This document shows positions 34,363 to 43,804 of a stretch of 64,000 bases of DNA, one piece after another. Source of the stretch: Aurantiacibacter gangjinensis (GTDB taxonomy: Bacteria > Pseudomonadota > Alphaproteobacteria > Sphingomonadales > Sphingomonadaceae); assembly GCF_001886695.1 (NCBI RefSeq), contig NZ_CP018097.1, positions 1,631,001-1,695,000 on the forward strand. Direction: 5' to 3'. The stretch's first letter is position 1. Each line of letters starts with the position of its first letter. The position numbers were made by a program, and so were the translations under genes. Under the pieces are notes generated by a model. It searched no databases. It was not told where the DNA came from and worked only from the letters and a program-made list of their open reading frames with translations.

Positions 34363-37140
34363 ATGCACAAGTCCATCGCTGTCCTGCCGCTTATCGCCAT
34401 CGCCTGGAGTGCGCCGGCTATTGCAGGGGAAGAACCGCTTTACGCCGATGCGCCGGAATGGGTGGAGCCGGTCGATACCGATGCCGCCATTGCCGCCGGG
34501 CACGAAGTGGTGATTTTCGACCGGCATTACCGCCTGGAAGACGGGGTGGTCTCGCAATACACCGATATTGCCTACGAAATGCGCTCTTCCCAGACGCTGC
34601 AGCGTTTCGGCACGCTGCAATTCGGCTGGCTGCCGGACAAGGGCGACCTTATCATCCACCGCGTGCACATCATCCGCGATGGTGAGGTTGTGGACGTCAT
34701 CGCTGGCGGTGCGCAGCCGGAAATCCTGCGCCGCGAACGGCGGCTGGAAGCGCAATCGCTCGATGGCGCGCTGACCGCGGCACTGCCGGTCCCCGGTCTG
34801 CAGGTCGGCGATATCCTGCGCTATTCCTTCAGCACGACGCTTTCGGACCAGGCGCTGCAGAACGCGATGCAGGCACAGGCGCAGCTGACGCCCGAGCCGG
34901 CCCAACTGGGCTTTGGCCGCGTGGTTTTCAGCTGGCCGGAAGACGCCGACATCCACTGGCGCGCCGTTGGTCAGGCGGGCGAGCATCAGGAGGTTACGCG
35001 CGGCGGATACGACATGGTCGAAATCGCGCTTCCCATTGCCGAGCCGGAGGAAATGCCGACCGATGCGCCCGGGCGCTACGCAGTCGGCCCGACGTTGCAG
35101 GCGGGTACTTTTGCCAGCTGGGAAGATGTGAGCCGCCTGATGGCACCGCATTTCGCCACCGAGGGTACCATCGATCCCAACGGGCCCGTTGCAGCGGAAA
35201 TCGCCCGTATTGCGGCGGCGACGGATGACAAGACGCAGCAGGCCGCGCTGGCACTGCAAGTGGTGCAGGACGAGATCAACTATCTGATGAACGGCCTCGA
35301 TGGCGGCAATTACCTGCCGCAAATGCCCGAGGAGACGTGGGAACTGCGCTATGGCGACTGCAAGGCGAAGAGCATGCTGCTGCTCGCCATGCTGCGCGAG
35401 CTGGATATCGAAGCGGTCGCGGTTCTGGTCGATACCAACAATTCCGATGCCGCCGCCGTTTTCCAGCCGCTGCCCGGCGCATTCAACCACATGATCGTGC
35501 GCGCCGAGATCGACGGCACCACCTATTACATGGACGGCACCAGCGCGGGCACGCGTGTCGATACGATGTACGAAGTGCCCGACTACATCTACGCCCTGCC
35601 GCTGGTCGAAGGCGGGGCGGACCTCGCCCGCGTCGAACAGCGCTGGCCCATCGCGCCAGACCAGATCGTGCGCGTGACCTACGACATGAGCGGCGGTGTC
35701 GACTTGCCAAGCCTTTACGATATCGAGGTGGAGACGCGCGGCGTCTATGCTGCGCAGTTCCGAGCACAGGCGGCGGAAACCAACCCGCAGGCCATCATCG
35801 GCAACGCCCACACCTACCTCACCAACATCGTCGATGGCATTCTGGTGGATGCGGAATACCATTATGACGAGGCGACGGGCGTGGGCACTCTACGCGCGCG
35901 CGGCCTGCAGCTGGACCGCTTCGCCCTGGACCGCGACACGGCGACCCATGCGCTGGCGACCGCTACCACCAATTGGGAATTCGCCCCCGACCGCGCGCGG
36001 CGCGCATGGCGCGACATTCCCTATGCCGTGGGCGGGCCGCTGACGATTGCGTATGAAAGCACGTACCTGCTTCCCGAGGGGGAAAGCATTGCCGTCAACG
36101 GCACGCATGACTTGGACGGCGTGACCGCTGGCACGCGCTTCAATCGCAGCATCACGGTGGAGGGGCGCCGCGTGCATATGGAAGACGGCTATAGCTATAT
36201 CCCGACCGAAATTGCCGCCGGGGACATTGCCGAAGGTCGCGCGCAGATGCGGCAATTGGCCAGCGGCGATCCCCAGATTGTCATCACCGATCCCGTCCGC
36301 AGTTGGGAGCTGGACGATGCCGAGCTGGCGCGGCGCATGGCTTCGTTCGAGCAGCCGATCGACACCATGCTGACCATCGACCGCGACAATGCCGGCTATC
36401 CGCTGATGGCCGGCGTGCTGTGGATGTATGCCCGCGATCACGAGCGTGCCCTCGATTTCTTCGACCGATCGCTGGAGATCGAGGACAATCCGCAGACGCA
36501 CCTTCTCAGGGCCAATGTGCTGACCCAGCTGGGCCGGTACCACGATGCACTGGCGGCGGCAGAGATCGCGCATGACCAGCAGGGCAATTTGGAAAGCGCA
36601 TCGGCGCTGGCGCAGATGCTGGTGGAAATGGACCGCGCCGACGATGCGCTGGACCTGCTCGATTCGCTTGGCCTGTCCGGTCAGGATGCCAACAATGTCG
36701 TGACCTTGTGGGCCGACATTTCGGGCCATGCCGGGCGGCAGGAAGAGGCTTGGGCGCGCTTGTCGGAGGCGCTGATGGATCGTCCCGGCGACGGGCAATT
36801 GCTCAACGCGCAATGCTGGCTTGCGGGCACTTGGGAAACCAACCTCGATGCGGCAGGCGAGGTTTGCGACGAGGCGGTGAGCGCGCTCAACTACTCCGCC
36901 AGCGTGCTCGATAGCCGCGCGCTCATGCATTACCGCGCGGGCAATGTGGATGCGGCCATGGCCGATCTGGACGCCGCGCTTCGCAAGGAACCCGGTATTG
37001 CCGCCAGCATGTATCTGCGCGGCCTCATCAAGCTGGAGCAAGGCGACAGGTCCGGGGCGCAAGACCTCGAGCAGGCGCGCCGGATCGCCCCGACCATCGA
37101 CCGGCAATATGGTCATTGGGGTTTGGCTCCGACGAGCTGA
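34363..37140 (+). CDS. Secreted DUF3857 / transglutaminase-like / TPR protein
   Basis: 925 residues. A signal peptide (MHKSIAVLPLIAIAWS plus APAIA) is followed by a DUF3857 beta-rich domain (about residues 60-240) and a transglutaminase-core domain whose Cys-His-Asp triad is intact: YGDCKAKSMLLLAML, AFNHMIV and TYYMDGT. From about residue 690 there are TPR-like helical repeats (DHERALDFFDRSLEIED, YHDALAAAEIAH and ALMHYRAGNVDAAMADLDAA). Such proteins are common in sphingomonads and Bacteroidetes; roles in periplasmic protein processing are assumed but not established. AGGGGGTA precedes the ATG. It is divergent from purB and convergent with radC. A 1409-codon frame starting at 32911 is an artefact. 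Confidence 0.85.
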   Translation: MHKSIAVLPLIAIAWSAPAIAGEEPLYADAPEWVEPVDTDAAIAAGHEVVIFDRHYRLEDGVVSQYTDIAYEMRSSQTLQRFGTLQFGWLPDKGDLIIHRVHIIRDGEVVDVIAGGAQPEILRRERRLEAQSLDGALTAALPVPGLQVGDILRYSFSTTLSDQALQNAMQAQAQLTPEPAQLGFGRVVFSWPEDADIHWRAVGQAGEHQEVTRGGYDMVEIALPIAEPEEMPTDAPGRYAVGPTLQAGTFASWEDVSRLMAPHFATEGTIDPNGPVAAEIARIAAATDDKTQQAALALQVVQDEINYLMNGLDGGNYLPQMPEETWELRYGDCKAKSMLLLAMLRELDIEAVAVLVDTNNSDAAAVFQPLPGAFNHMIVRAEIDGTTYYMDGTSAGTRVDTMYEVPDYIYALPLVEGGADLARVEQRWPIAPDQIVRVTYDMSGGVDLPSLYDIEVETRGVYAAQFRAQAAETNPQAIIGNAHTYLTNIVDGILVDAEYHYDEATGVGTLRARGLQLDRFALDRDTATHALATATTNWEFAPDRARRAWRDIPYAVGGPLTIAYESTYLLPEGESIAVNGTHDLDGVTAGTRFNRSITVEGRRVHMEDGYSYIPTEIAAGDIAEGRAQMRQLASGDPQIVITDPVRSWELDDAELARRMASFEQPIDTMLTIDRDNAGYPLMAGVLWMYARDHERALDFFDRSLEIEDNPQTHLLRANVLTQLGRYHDALAAAEIAHDQQGNLESASALAQMLVEMDRADDALDLLDSLGLSGQDANNVVTLWADISGHAGRQEEAWARLSEALMDRPGDGQLLNAQCWLAGTWETNLDAAGEVCDEAVSALNYSASVLDSRALMHYRAGNVDAAMADLDAALRKEPGIAASMYLRGLIKLEQGDRSGAQDLEQARRIAPTIDRQYGHWGLAPTS

Positions 37141-37155
37141 GCGGCCCGAAAGGGC

Positions 37156-37902
37156 CTAGATCAGTCCCTTGGCGCGCAGCGAGGCATGGCCCTCGCTGCC
37201 GACGATGACATGGTCATGCACCATGATACCGAGCGGACGCCCCGCTTCGGCAATGCGCTTGGTGATCTGGATGTCCGCCTGGCTCGGCTGCGGATTGCCG
37301 CTGGGGTGGTTGTGCACCAGGATCAGCGCCGATGCGCCAAGATCCAGCCCGCGCTTGATGACCTCGCGCGGATGGATCGCGGCTTCGTCCACCGTCCCAT
37401 CGCCCACATGGTGATCCAGCAGTAAGCGGTTCTTGGCATTGAGATAAAGGACGCGCACGCGCTCCACGGTGAGGTGCGCCATATCGATGGCGAGATAATC
37501 CAGTAGCGCCTGCCAACTGCCCAGCACGGGCTTGTCCTGCACCTCGCTGCGCGCCATGCGACGGGCGACCAGCGCGGCGATCTTGATCTGGCCGACACTG
37601 GCTTCGCTCACGCCCTTCACCTGTTTGAGCGCGGAGGGATCGGCATTCAGCACGCCTGCCAGCGTCCCGAACCGCGCCAGCAGCGCCTTGGCCTGCGGTT
37701 TTGTGTCGCCTCTGGCGAGCGCGCCGAACAGCAGATATTCCAGCACCTCGTAATCGGCCAGAGCCTCCGCCCCGCCTTCCAGCAGGCGCTGGCGCAGGCG
37801 CGCGCGGTGGCCTGCCGTGGTCGACTTCGCGCGCGGCGCGGCATCGCTGTCAGCTGGCGCTAGCGCACTCAGCAATTCCGTCTGTCGCTCGTCAGATGCC
37901 AT
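37156..37902 (-). CDS. radC: RadC family JAMM-domain protein
   Basis: 248 residues. A helix-hairpin-helix-like N-terminal part (LKQVKGVSEASVGQIKIAAL) precedes the JAB1/MPN metalloprotease-like domain with LILVHNHPSGNPQPSQADI, the metal-binding HxH-x(8)-D signature. Once linked to DNA repair, RadC is not required for it in E. coli, so its role is open. The protein is chromosomal here with no mobile genes nearby, unlike the many plasmid and prophage copies. A 5-bp hairpin (GGCCC GAAA GGGCC) separates its 3' end from the convergent DUF3857 gene. Confidence 0.9.
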   Translation of the reverse strand: MASDERQTELLSALAPADSDAAPRAKSTTAGHRARLRQRLLEGGAEALADYEVLEYLLFGALARGDTKPQAKALLARFGTLAGVLNADPSALKQVKGVSEASVGQIKIAALVARRMARSEVQDKPVLGSWQALLDYLAIDMAHLTVERVRVLYLNAKNRLLLDHHVGDGTVDEAAIHPREVIKRGLDLGASALILVHNHPSGNPQPSQADIQITKRIAEAGRPLGIMVHDHVIVGSEGHASLRAKGLI

Positions 37903-37968
37903 GCGTCCCCCGCCCGAATACGACCAGCATTGCCTTTAGCCTGCCATGCGCGCAAGTGTTGCAGCGCA

Positions 37969-40900
37969 ATGGCGCAGGATGCCGATCAGGCCGAAGAGGC
38001 GCGTCCCGCTGGGCGCAAGCGCCGCATTGCGGGCAAGTCGGCTGGCATATTGTGCATCGCACTTCTGCTGGCACTGGCCATCGCATGGCTCCAGCGCGAA
38101 CGAATCGTCGACGATGTCATCGCGGACGAGTTGGCGAAGCGCGGGATAGAAGCGACTTATACCGTGGAAAGCATTGCGACGGGCAGGCAGGTTCTGACCG
38201 ATATCGTCATCGGCGATCCGGCCTTGCCGGACCTTACGATAGAGCGGATGGAAGTGCTGACCAATCCGCGCTTCGGCATGCCGGAACTGCGCGAATTGCG
38301 CCTGACACGTCCGCGCCTCTACGGCAGTTATCGCGACGGGCAGGCGAGCTTCGGTGCGCTGGACCCGCTGCTTTTCACAGACGGGGAGGAGCCGTTCGAA
38401 ATTCCCGACCTGTCCGTGGTCATCGACGACGGCCGCGCCTTGATGGTGACCGACTATGGCCGGGTCGGCGTGAAGCTGGAAGGCGCCGGGCACTTGCGCG
38501 GCGGCTTTTCAGGAGAACTGGCCGCTGTCGCGCCGGAGGTGGATGCAAGCGGATGTAGTGTGCGCGAGGCTTCGCTCTACGGCACGGTCGCCATCGACGC
38601 GGAGCGTCCGCAATTCGCAGGGCCGCTGCGCTTCGCGCGTCTGCTTTGCGAAGATGGCGGAGTGGAGGTGGCCGGTGCCGGTGTCGAGCTGGTGTTGCAG
38701 GCAGAGCGCAATCTCGGCAATCTCTCGGGAAGTTACGATCTCGCTGCCGAGAGTGTCGCCATATCGGAAATACAGGCCGCGCTGCAGGGCGAAGGCCGCT
38801 TTGCCTGGCGAGATGATGACCTGACGCTGGACTATGATCTCGTGGCCGGGGATGCCAAAACGCCTTACGCCGATTTCGCCAGCCTCGCGGTGGAAGGCCG
38901 GGTGCGAGCCACCGGCAGTTTCGCGCAGATCGAAATCGAAGGCGATCTCGCGGGCGAGGACCTGCGGATGGGACCGCAGCTCGATGGTGCGATCGCCTCG
39001 CTTGCCGAAGCCGGGCAGGGTACTCTCGTCGAACCGCTCGTCAACAGGCTCGGTCTCAATCTCGCCCGCGCGCTGCGGGACAGCCGGATCGATGGCAGTT
39101 TCAACCTGCGCTTGCAGGACGGGCGCGCCAGCCTCGCCATACCCCGCGCGAACCTGCGCGGACAATCGGGCGGGAGCATCCTGTCGGTTTCGCGCGGACA
39201 GGCGACATTCGGCGATGGCGGCCTTCCGCGGTTCGCAGGCAATATTCTGACGGGCGGCGAGGGTCTGCCATTTATTCGTGGGCGAATGGAGCAGGGCGCA
39301 AGCGGCGCTGTCGAGATGCGTTTGGCGATGCGCGAATACAGCGCCGGGGCATCGCGGCTCACAATTCCCGATCTCATAGTGCGGCAAACCGCTGCTGGCG
39401 GTCTCACGGTAGACGGTAGCGCCATCGCCAGCGGTCCGATCCCGGGCGGGATGGTACGGTCGCTGGCCGTGCCACTTAATGGCTCTGTCGCACCGAATGG
39501 CGACCTGGCTTTCTGGCGCGAATGTACGCAAGTCCAATTCGCCGGGCTCGTTGTAGCGAACCTGACGCTGGAGCGCGATGCCATCCGCCTGTGTCCAGAA
39601 GGGGCGCAGCCGATCTTCAGGCAGACGGACGCCGGACTTCGATTCGCCGCCACCACCGATAGTTTGGACTTGGCAGGCCGCCTGTCGGAGACGCCGCTGC
39701 GTATTGCCTCCGGACCGGTCCGGCTTGCCTATCCCGGCACCGCTACGGCGCAGAATGTCGATGCCATCCTCGGTGGCGACGAAAGCGAACAGCGCTTCAG
39801 CTTCGCGGCGCTCACCATGACGCTGGATGGCGGCGACCCGTCGGGTGCCTTCACCGGCGGCGATATCAAGCTGGCAGCAGTCCCGCTCGACATCGGGGAT
39901 GCGGATGGCGGTTGGGCATTCGCTGATGGCGTATTGCGTATCGACGACGCGGAACTGACCGTGCAGGACCGGGAGGGCCCCGACCGTTTCGAACCCATCA
40001 TCGCGCGCGGCGCCTCTCTCGTGCTCGCCGATAACGTGATCAACGCCAACGCTCTCCTGCGTAATCCTGGCACCGGAATACCGCTCAGCCGCATCGACAT
40101 CCGCCACGATCTCGATACCGGCGCCGGCTTCGCCGATCTCGACATCGACGGCGTGACCTTTGGCGAGGCGCTGCAGCCCGACGACCTCACGCGGCTGGCG
40201 TTGGGCGTCGTCGCGAATGTCGAAGGAACCATCACCGGCAACGGACGCATAAATTGGAACGAGGGCGGTGTGACATCGACCGGGCGCTTCTCCAGCGAAT
40301 CGCTCAATCTCGCCGCCGCTTTCGGGCCGCTGCAGGGCGCCAGCGGCACTGTCGAGTTCACCGACCTGCTCGGCCTCACCACCGCGCCGGACCAGCGCAT
40401 CCGCATCGCCGCAGTCAATCCCGGCATCGAGGTCTACGAGGGCGAAGTCTCCTTCCAGCTTGTCGAAGGTGAAGTTCTGCAATTGCAGCGCGCCAGCTGG
40501 CCCTTCATGGGCGGTACGCTTACCATGCGACCTATCACCATGCGGTTCGGTGAGGCGGAAGAGCGCAGCTACGTCTTCGTCATCGAAGGGCTGGAAGCCA
40601 GCCGCTTCGTCGAAAGGATAGAACTGGGCAACCTCGCCGCTTCGGGGATCTTCGATGGCACGATCCCTGTCATCTTCGATGCCGACGGCAATGGACGGCT
40701 GGAAAATGGCCTGCTCATGTCGCGCCCGCCGGGCGGTCACATTTCCTATATCGGCGAGCTGACCTATGAGGACATGTCCTTCTTCGCCAATTACGCTTTC
40801 GCCGCCTTGCGTGATCTGCGCTACGACCGGATGGAAGTGAGTATGAACGGTCCGCTGACCGGCGAGTTGGTAACGCAGGTGCGGTTCAACGGGATCGGCC

Positions 40901-41226
40901 AAGGCGATACGGCAGAGCGAAACATTATTACCCGCGCCATTGCCGACCTGCCAATCGATATGCGCATCAATATCCGCGCGCCGTTCCACAAGCTGATCAC
41001 CTCGATCCGCGCGCTCTACGATCCCAGCGCCGTGCGCGATCCGCGCAGCCTCGGCCTATTGTCTGACGATGGCGTGCGTTTGCGCGAAGCGGTCGATCAG
41101 GAAACGGTCGACGTCATGGATGCCGCCGCCGCTGCCGAAGCGGAACGCGAATTGCAGCAGCGGCTCGATGCAGAGCCGGGCGCTGAACCCGATATTCAGG
41201 ATGACGAAAGCGACGACTTGCCATGA
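37969..41226 (+). CDS. ydbH: YdbH-family AsmA-like intermembrane lipid transport protein
   Basis: 1085 residues. After a cytoplasmic Arg/Lys-rich start, one transmembrane helix (GILCIALLLALAIAWL, about residues 28-43) anchors a very long periplasmic beta-rich domain built of repeating strands, as in AsmA/TamB/YdbH proteins that bridge inner and outer membranes with a hydrophobic groove. The C-terminal region (LTYEDMSFFANYAFAALRDL, PIDMRINIRAPFHKLI) matches the YdbH family. In E. coli TamB, YhdP and YdbH redundantly move phospholipids to the outer membrane. The following genes encode YnbE- and YdbL-like proteins, confirming the assignment. The ATG at 37969 is chosen; a TTG 39 bp upstream is possible. 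The ATGA at its 3' end couples it to ynbE. Confidence 0.88.
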   Translation: MAQDADQAEEARPAGRKRRIAGKSAGILCIALLLALAIAWLQRERIVDDVIADELAKRGIEATYTVESIATGRQVLTDIVIGDPALPDLTIERMEVLTNPRFGMPELRELRLTRPRLYGSYRDGQASFGALDPLLFTDGEEPFEIPDLSVVIDDGRALMVTDYGRVGVKLEGAGHLRGGFSGELAAVAPEVDASGCSVREASLYGTVAIDAERPQFAGPLRFARLLCEDGGVEVAGAGVELVLQAERNLGNLSGSYDLAAESVAISEIQAALQGEGRFAWRDDDLTLDYDLVAGDAKTPYADFASLAVEGRVRATGSFAQIEIEGDLAGEDLRMGPQLDGAIASLAEAGQGTLVEPLVNRLGLNLARALRDSRIDGSFNLRLQDGRASLAIPRANLRGQSGGSILSVSRGQATFGDGGLPRFAGNILTGGEGLPFIRGRMEQGASGAVEMRLAMREYSAGASRLTIPDLIVRQTAAGGLTVDGSAIASGPIPGGMVRSLAVPLNGSVAPNGDLAFWRECTQVQFAGLVVANLTLERDAIRLCPEGAQPIFRQTDAGLRFAATTDSLDLAGRLSETPLRIASGPVRLAYPGTATAQNVDAILGGDESEQRFSFAALTMTLDGGDPSGAFTGGDIKLAAVPLDIGDADGGWAFADGVLRIDDAELTVQDREGPDRFEPIIARGASLVLADNVINANALLRNPGTGIPLSRIDIRHDLDTGAGFADLDIDGVTFGEALQPDDLTRLALGVVANVEGTITGNGRINWNEGGVTSTGRFSSESLNLAAAFGPLQGASGTVEFTDLLGLTTAPDQRIRIAAVNPGIEVYEGEVSFQLVEGEVLQLQRASWPFMGGTLTMRPITMRFGEAEERSYVFVIEGLEASRFVERIELGNLAASGIFDGTIPVIFDADGNGRLENGLLMSRPPGGHISYIGELTYEDMSFFANYAFAALRDLRYDRMEVSMNGPLTGELVTQVRFNGIGQGDTAERNIITRAIADLPIDMRINIRAPFHKLITSIRALYDPSAVRDPRSLGLLSDDGVRLREAVDQETVDVMDAAAAAEAERELQQRLDAEPGAEPDIQDDESDDLP

Positions 41227-41468
41227 TCCGTGCCAAATTGACGTGTGGTGCGAGCCGTGCGCATACTTCCCGCATGAATGGGGCAAGGCGCATTTTTGCA
41301 TCGGTGATGCTGATAGCGGGGCTGGCCGCGACGGGCGGGTGCATCAATCTGGAAGCACCAGATGAACCCATCGTTATCGAGCTCAACATCAACATCACGC
41401 AGGAAGTGATCTACCGCTTGGCCGACGATGCCGAGAACACGATTGACGAGAATGCCGACATCTTCTGA
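41223..41468 (+). CDS. ynbE: YnbE-family lipoprotein
   Basis: 81 residues from the ATG that overlaps the ydbH stop (ATGA), or 64 residues from an ATG at 41274 that opens a cleaner signal peptide (MNGARRIFASVMLIAGLA). The predicted lipidation cysteine follows ATGG. The mature protein, INLEAPDEPIVIELNINITQ with EVIYRLADDAE, matches the short YnbE lipoproteins. In E. coli YnbE is an outer-membrane lipoprotein that interacts with YdbH to complete the intermembrane bridge, and YdbL modulates it. Position between ydbH and ydbL supports the same role. Confidence 0.85.
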   Translation: MIRAKLTCGASRAHTSRMNGARRIFASVMLIAGLAATGGCINLEAPDEPIVIELNINITQEVIYRLADDAENTIDENADIF

Positions 41469-41490
41469 TGCGGCATGTGGAGAAAGCGAT

Positions 41491-41877
41491 ATGACGATGC
41501 GCAATTCTGTCTGGAAAGCGGCGACCGGTGCGATGGCGCTGGCCTTGCTCGCCACGCCCGCGCAGGCCCAGCGCGATCCGGCCTACCAGGCGGCACGCGA
41601 AAGCGGGCAGGTGGGCGAGAAGATGGACGGCTATCTCGGCATTGTCGGCGCGTCCAACCCGACGCTTCAAGCCTTGGTGGACGATATCAATATCCGCCGC
41701 CGCGCAGTCTACGCCCAGCGCGCGCAGGCCGAGAATGCGACGCTTGAAGAATATGCGTTCACCGCTGGCTGTCTCGCCATCAGCCGCACCACTCAGGGCG
41801 AAATGTACCAGGCGCCCGATGGCAGCTGGCAACGCCGCGGTGCCGGCGCGCCGCAACGCGATCCACGCTGTCCGTAA
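41491..41877 (+). CDS. ydbL: YdbL-family (DUF1318) periplasmic protein
   Basis: 128 residues. The signal peptide ends near TPAQAQ. The mature domain AYQAARESGQVGEKMDGYLG with ALVDDINIRRRAVYAQRA matches DUF1318; in E. coli YdbL tunes assembly of the YdbH-YnbE bridge by limiting YnbE multimers. Two cysteines are present (AGCLAIS and the C-terminal RCP). GGAGAAAG lies 7 bp before the chosen ATG; an in-frame start at 41428 is too far upstream and would hide the signal peptide. It closes the three-gene operon, 22 bp after ynbE. Confidence 0.87.
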   Translation: MTMRNSVWKAATGAMALALLATPAQAQRDPAYQAARESGQVGEKMDGYLGIVGASNPTLQALVDDINIRRRAVYAQRAQAENATLEEYAFTAGCLAISRTTQGEMYQAPDGSWQRRGAGAPQRDPRCP

Positions 41878-41948
41878 GCGGGCTTGAACCTTCTGCGCAT
41901 CCCGCCTAGCCCCGCGTGCAAATTCTTTGCACCAAACCGAGGCTTTCC

Positions 41949-42455
41949 ATGCGCACTTCCATTCTCGCCATTCCCCTTCTCGGCCTAGCTGGCCTTGGCC
42001 TTGCCGCCTGTCAGGATACCGACCAGCCGCTGACCGAAGAGAGCGCGGCCATCTGCGACAGCATCAATGACAGCATTACCGAACTGCAAAAGCGGCACAG
42101 TTCCGAGCTGGGCGAGGCCGTGCTTATGAACCAGATGCGCTCGCAGGGGCAGCTGCCTGACGAGAACCTCGACCCTGCCGCGCTCGCGCAGTTTGCCTTG
42201 CTGCATTACGAGGCCCAGCTTTCCAACATGCTGCTGATCCTCGATGGCAATGGCTGCGCATTGCCGACCGAACCTGTCGATGGCCGCATCTATTCGCAGG
42301 CTGCCGGTCGCTGCCTGCAGGCGCGCGCCAGCGGGATTGGCGATGTCGAAGCCGCCTGCAATCGCGAAAGCTGGGAGCCCAATGCCGCGCCCGCGGAAGA
42401 GGTGGACGTGACCCCCGATGTCGAGGCGGAAGAGGACGCGCCTGCCGACGGCTGA
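41949..42455 (+). CDS. Hypothetical lipoprotein
   Basis: 168 residues. MRTSILAIPLLGLAGLGLAA followed by Cys is a clear lipobox (LAAC). The mature part is mostly alpha-helical and acidic: EESAAICDSINDSITELQKR looks like an amphipathic helix, and ALAQFALLHYEAQLSNMLLI another. Five cysteines in the mature protein suggest disulfides. The C-terminal 30 residues are Glu/Asp/Ala-rich and likely disordered. No family is recognised. It lies 71 bp downstream of ydbL and may be read through from that operon; it is followed by a 150-bp gap containing a CCCCCTT/AAGGGGG hairpin before atpI. Confidence 0.7.
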   Translation: MRTSILAIPLLGLAGLGLAACQDTDQPLTEESAAICDSINDSITELQKRHSSELGEAVLMNQMRSQGQLPDENLDPAALAQFALLHYEAQLSNMLLILDGNGCALPTEPVDGRIYSQAAGRCLQARASGIGDVEAACNRESWEPNAAPAEEVDVTPDVEAEEDAPADG

Positions 42456-42608
42456 TTTCACGCCCGGAGGCGATGTCATACTTTCCGCCGAAACCGCCCG
42501 AAATCGCTTCGCCCGCGGTTGACTCGCCACAGCCCCCCTTCTAAGGGGGCGGCGCCCTTGGCGGGCACCTCTTTGCCCGTGCCATTTCCCTAATCTTGAG
42601 GAGCAGGC

Positions 42609-42926
42609 ATGAGCGACGAGAAGCCCGCACGGGAGCCCATCGGTGAAGATGCGCGGATCGACGCGCTCGAAGAGCGGCTTAAGGCTGCACGCGAGCGGGA
42701 GGATCAGCGCAACGAACCGAAGGTCAAAGGTGCCGATGCCAGCTACAAAGCCGGCAGCCGCGCGCTGGCAGACCTGCTTGGTGGGCTTCTTGGCGGAGCG
42801 GTCGTCGGCTGGACCATCGGGTACTTTACCGACACCAATCCCTGGGCTCTGTTGATCGGCCTCGGTCTTGGTATCGTGGTCGCCTTCAGGAACATCATAC
42901 GCAATTCCAGCCGGCCGCCCGAGTAG
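42609..42926 (+). CDS. atpI: ATP synthase protein I
   Basis: 105 residues. An acidic/basic cytoplasmic N-terminus of about 45 residues precedes two helices (LADLLGGLLGGAVVGWTIGY and WALLIGLGLGIVVAF). AtpI-family proteins aid assembly of the c-ring or Mg transport for ATP synthase. GAGGAG lies just before the ATG. It opens the atpI-atpB-atpE-b'-b cluster, with the standard alphaproteobacterial order. Confidence 0.92.
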   Translation: MSDEKPAREPIGEDARIDALEERLKAAREREDQRNEPKVKGADASYKAGSRALADLLGGLLGGAVVGWTIGYFTDTNPWALLIGLGLGIVVAFRNIIRNSSRPPE

Positions 42927-42961
42927 GGCAGCCGGTTCGTGCATTAGAGGGTATCACCGAC

Positions 42962-43759
42962 GTGGCAGGCGCAGCGCCCCAACAGACGGCAAGTGTCGAT
43001 CCGATGTACCAGTTCACCGTCGAACCGATGTTCGGCGAGAGCATGGAACTGGCCGGTTACAACATCGCCTTCACCAATTCCGCCATGTGGATGGTGATCA
43101 CCGCGGTCGTGCTGTTCCTGTTCATGCTGGGCGGCATGAAGCGCGAGCTGGTGCCGGGGCGCTGGCAGATGACGGTGGAGACCTTCACCGGCTTCATCGA
43201 CGACATGCTGGAAGCCAATGTCGGCAAGGAAGGGCGCAAGTATGTGCCCTACATCTTCAGCCTCTTCATGTTCATCCTCATCGCCAACCTGCTCGGCCTG
43301 TTGCCGCTGGGCATTGTCGGCGTGCACCCGTTCACATTCACCAGCCACTTCACCGTTACAGGCGTGCTGGCGATCATTAGCTTCTCGATCGTACTGATAG
43401 TCGGCTTCTTCAAGCACGGGCTGAAGTTCTTCACCCTGTTCGTGCCGCATGGCACGCCGGTGGCGATGATCCCGGTGATCTTCCCGATCGAACTGATCAG
43501 TTTCCTCGTGCGCCCCTTCAGCCTCGCACTGCGCCTGTTTGTCGCCATGATGGCCGGCCACGTGCTGTTGAAAGTGCTCTCCAGCTTCGTCATCGACGGC
43601 TGGAATGCGGGCGCCGGTTTCGGCCTTTTGGTCGGCGTTCCCAGCTTCATCCTGATGATCGGCATCTCCGCACTGGAGATCCTCGTGGCCGGCATCCAGG
43701 CCTACGTTTTTGCGCTGCTTTCGTCGCTTTACATCAACGACGCAGAGCACCTGCACTAA
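42962..43759 (+). CDS. atpB: ATP synthase F0 subunit a
   Basis: 265 residues, five to six transmembrane helices. It forms the proton half-channels next to the c-ring. The essential arginine lies in LVRPFSLALRLFVAMMAGHV, and the C-terminal AGIQAYVFALLSSLYIND is the conserved helix bearing the half-channel residues. The start is GTG at 42962 (VAGAAPQQ), preceded by GAGGGTATC. It follows atpI by 35 bp. Confidence 0.95.
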   Translation: MAGAAPQQTASVDPMYQFTVEPMFGESMELAGYNIAFTNSAMWMVITAVVLFLFMLGGMKRELVPGRWQMTVETFTGFIDDMLEANVGKEGRKYVPYIFSLFMFILIANLLGLLPLGIVGVHPFTFTSHFTVTGVLAIISFSIVLIVGFFKHGLKFFTLFVPHGTPVAMIPVIFPIELISFLVRPFSLALRLFVAMMAGHVLLKVLSSFVIDGWNAGAGFGLLVGVPSFILMIGISALEILVAGIQAYVFALLSSLYINDAEHLH

Positions 43760-43804
43760 GTTTTCAATCCAACGCTCAACGATACTTTTTGAAAGGAATT
43801 TATA

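Noticed and set aside
32911-37140. A 1409-codon plus-strand frame that covers the complement of purB and joins the DUF3857 gene
   Set aside because: The first 484 codons are antisense to purB, have no ribosome binding site and no domain; the true gene begins with a signal peptide at 34363. GC-rich third positions keep the opposite strand open.
37142-37155. GGCCC-GAAA-GGGCC hairpin considered as a terminator
   Set aside because: Only 5 bp of stem and no T-run on either strand; listed within the radC entry only.
38509-40989. An 826-codon minus-strand frame opposite ydbH
   Set aside because: Antisense shadow in GC-rich DNA; the sense strand has the membrane anchor, family motifs and operon context.
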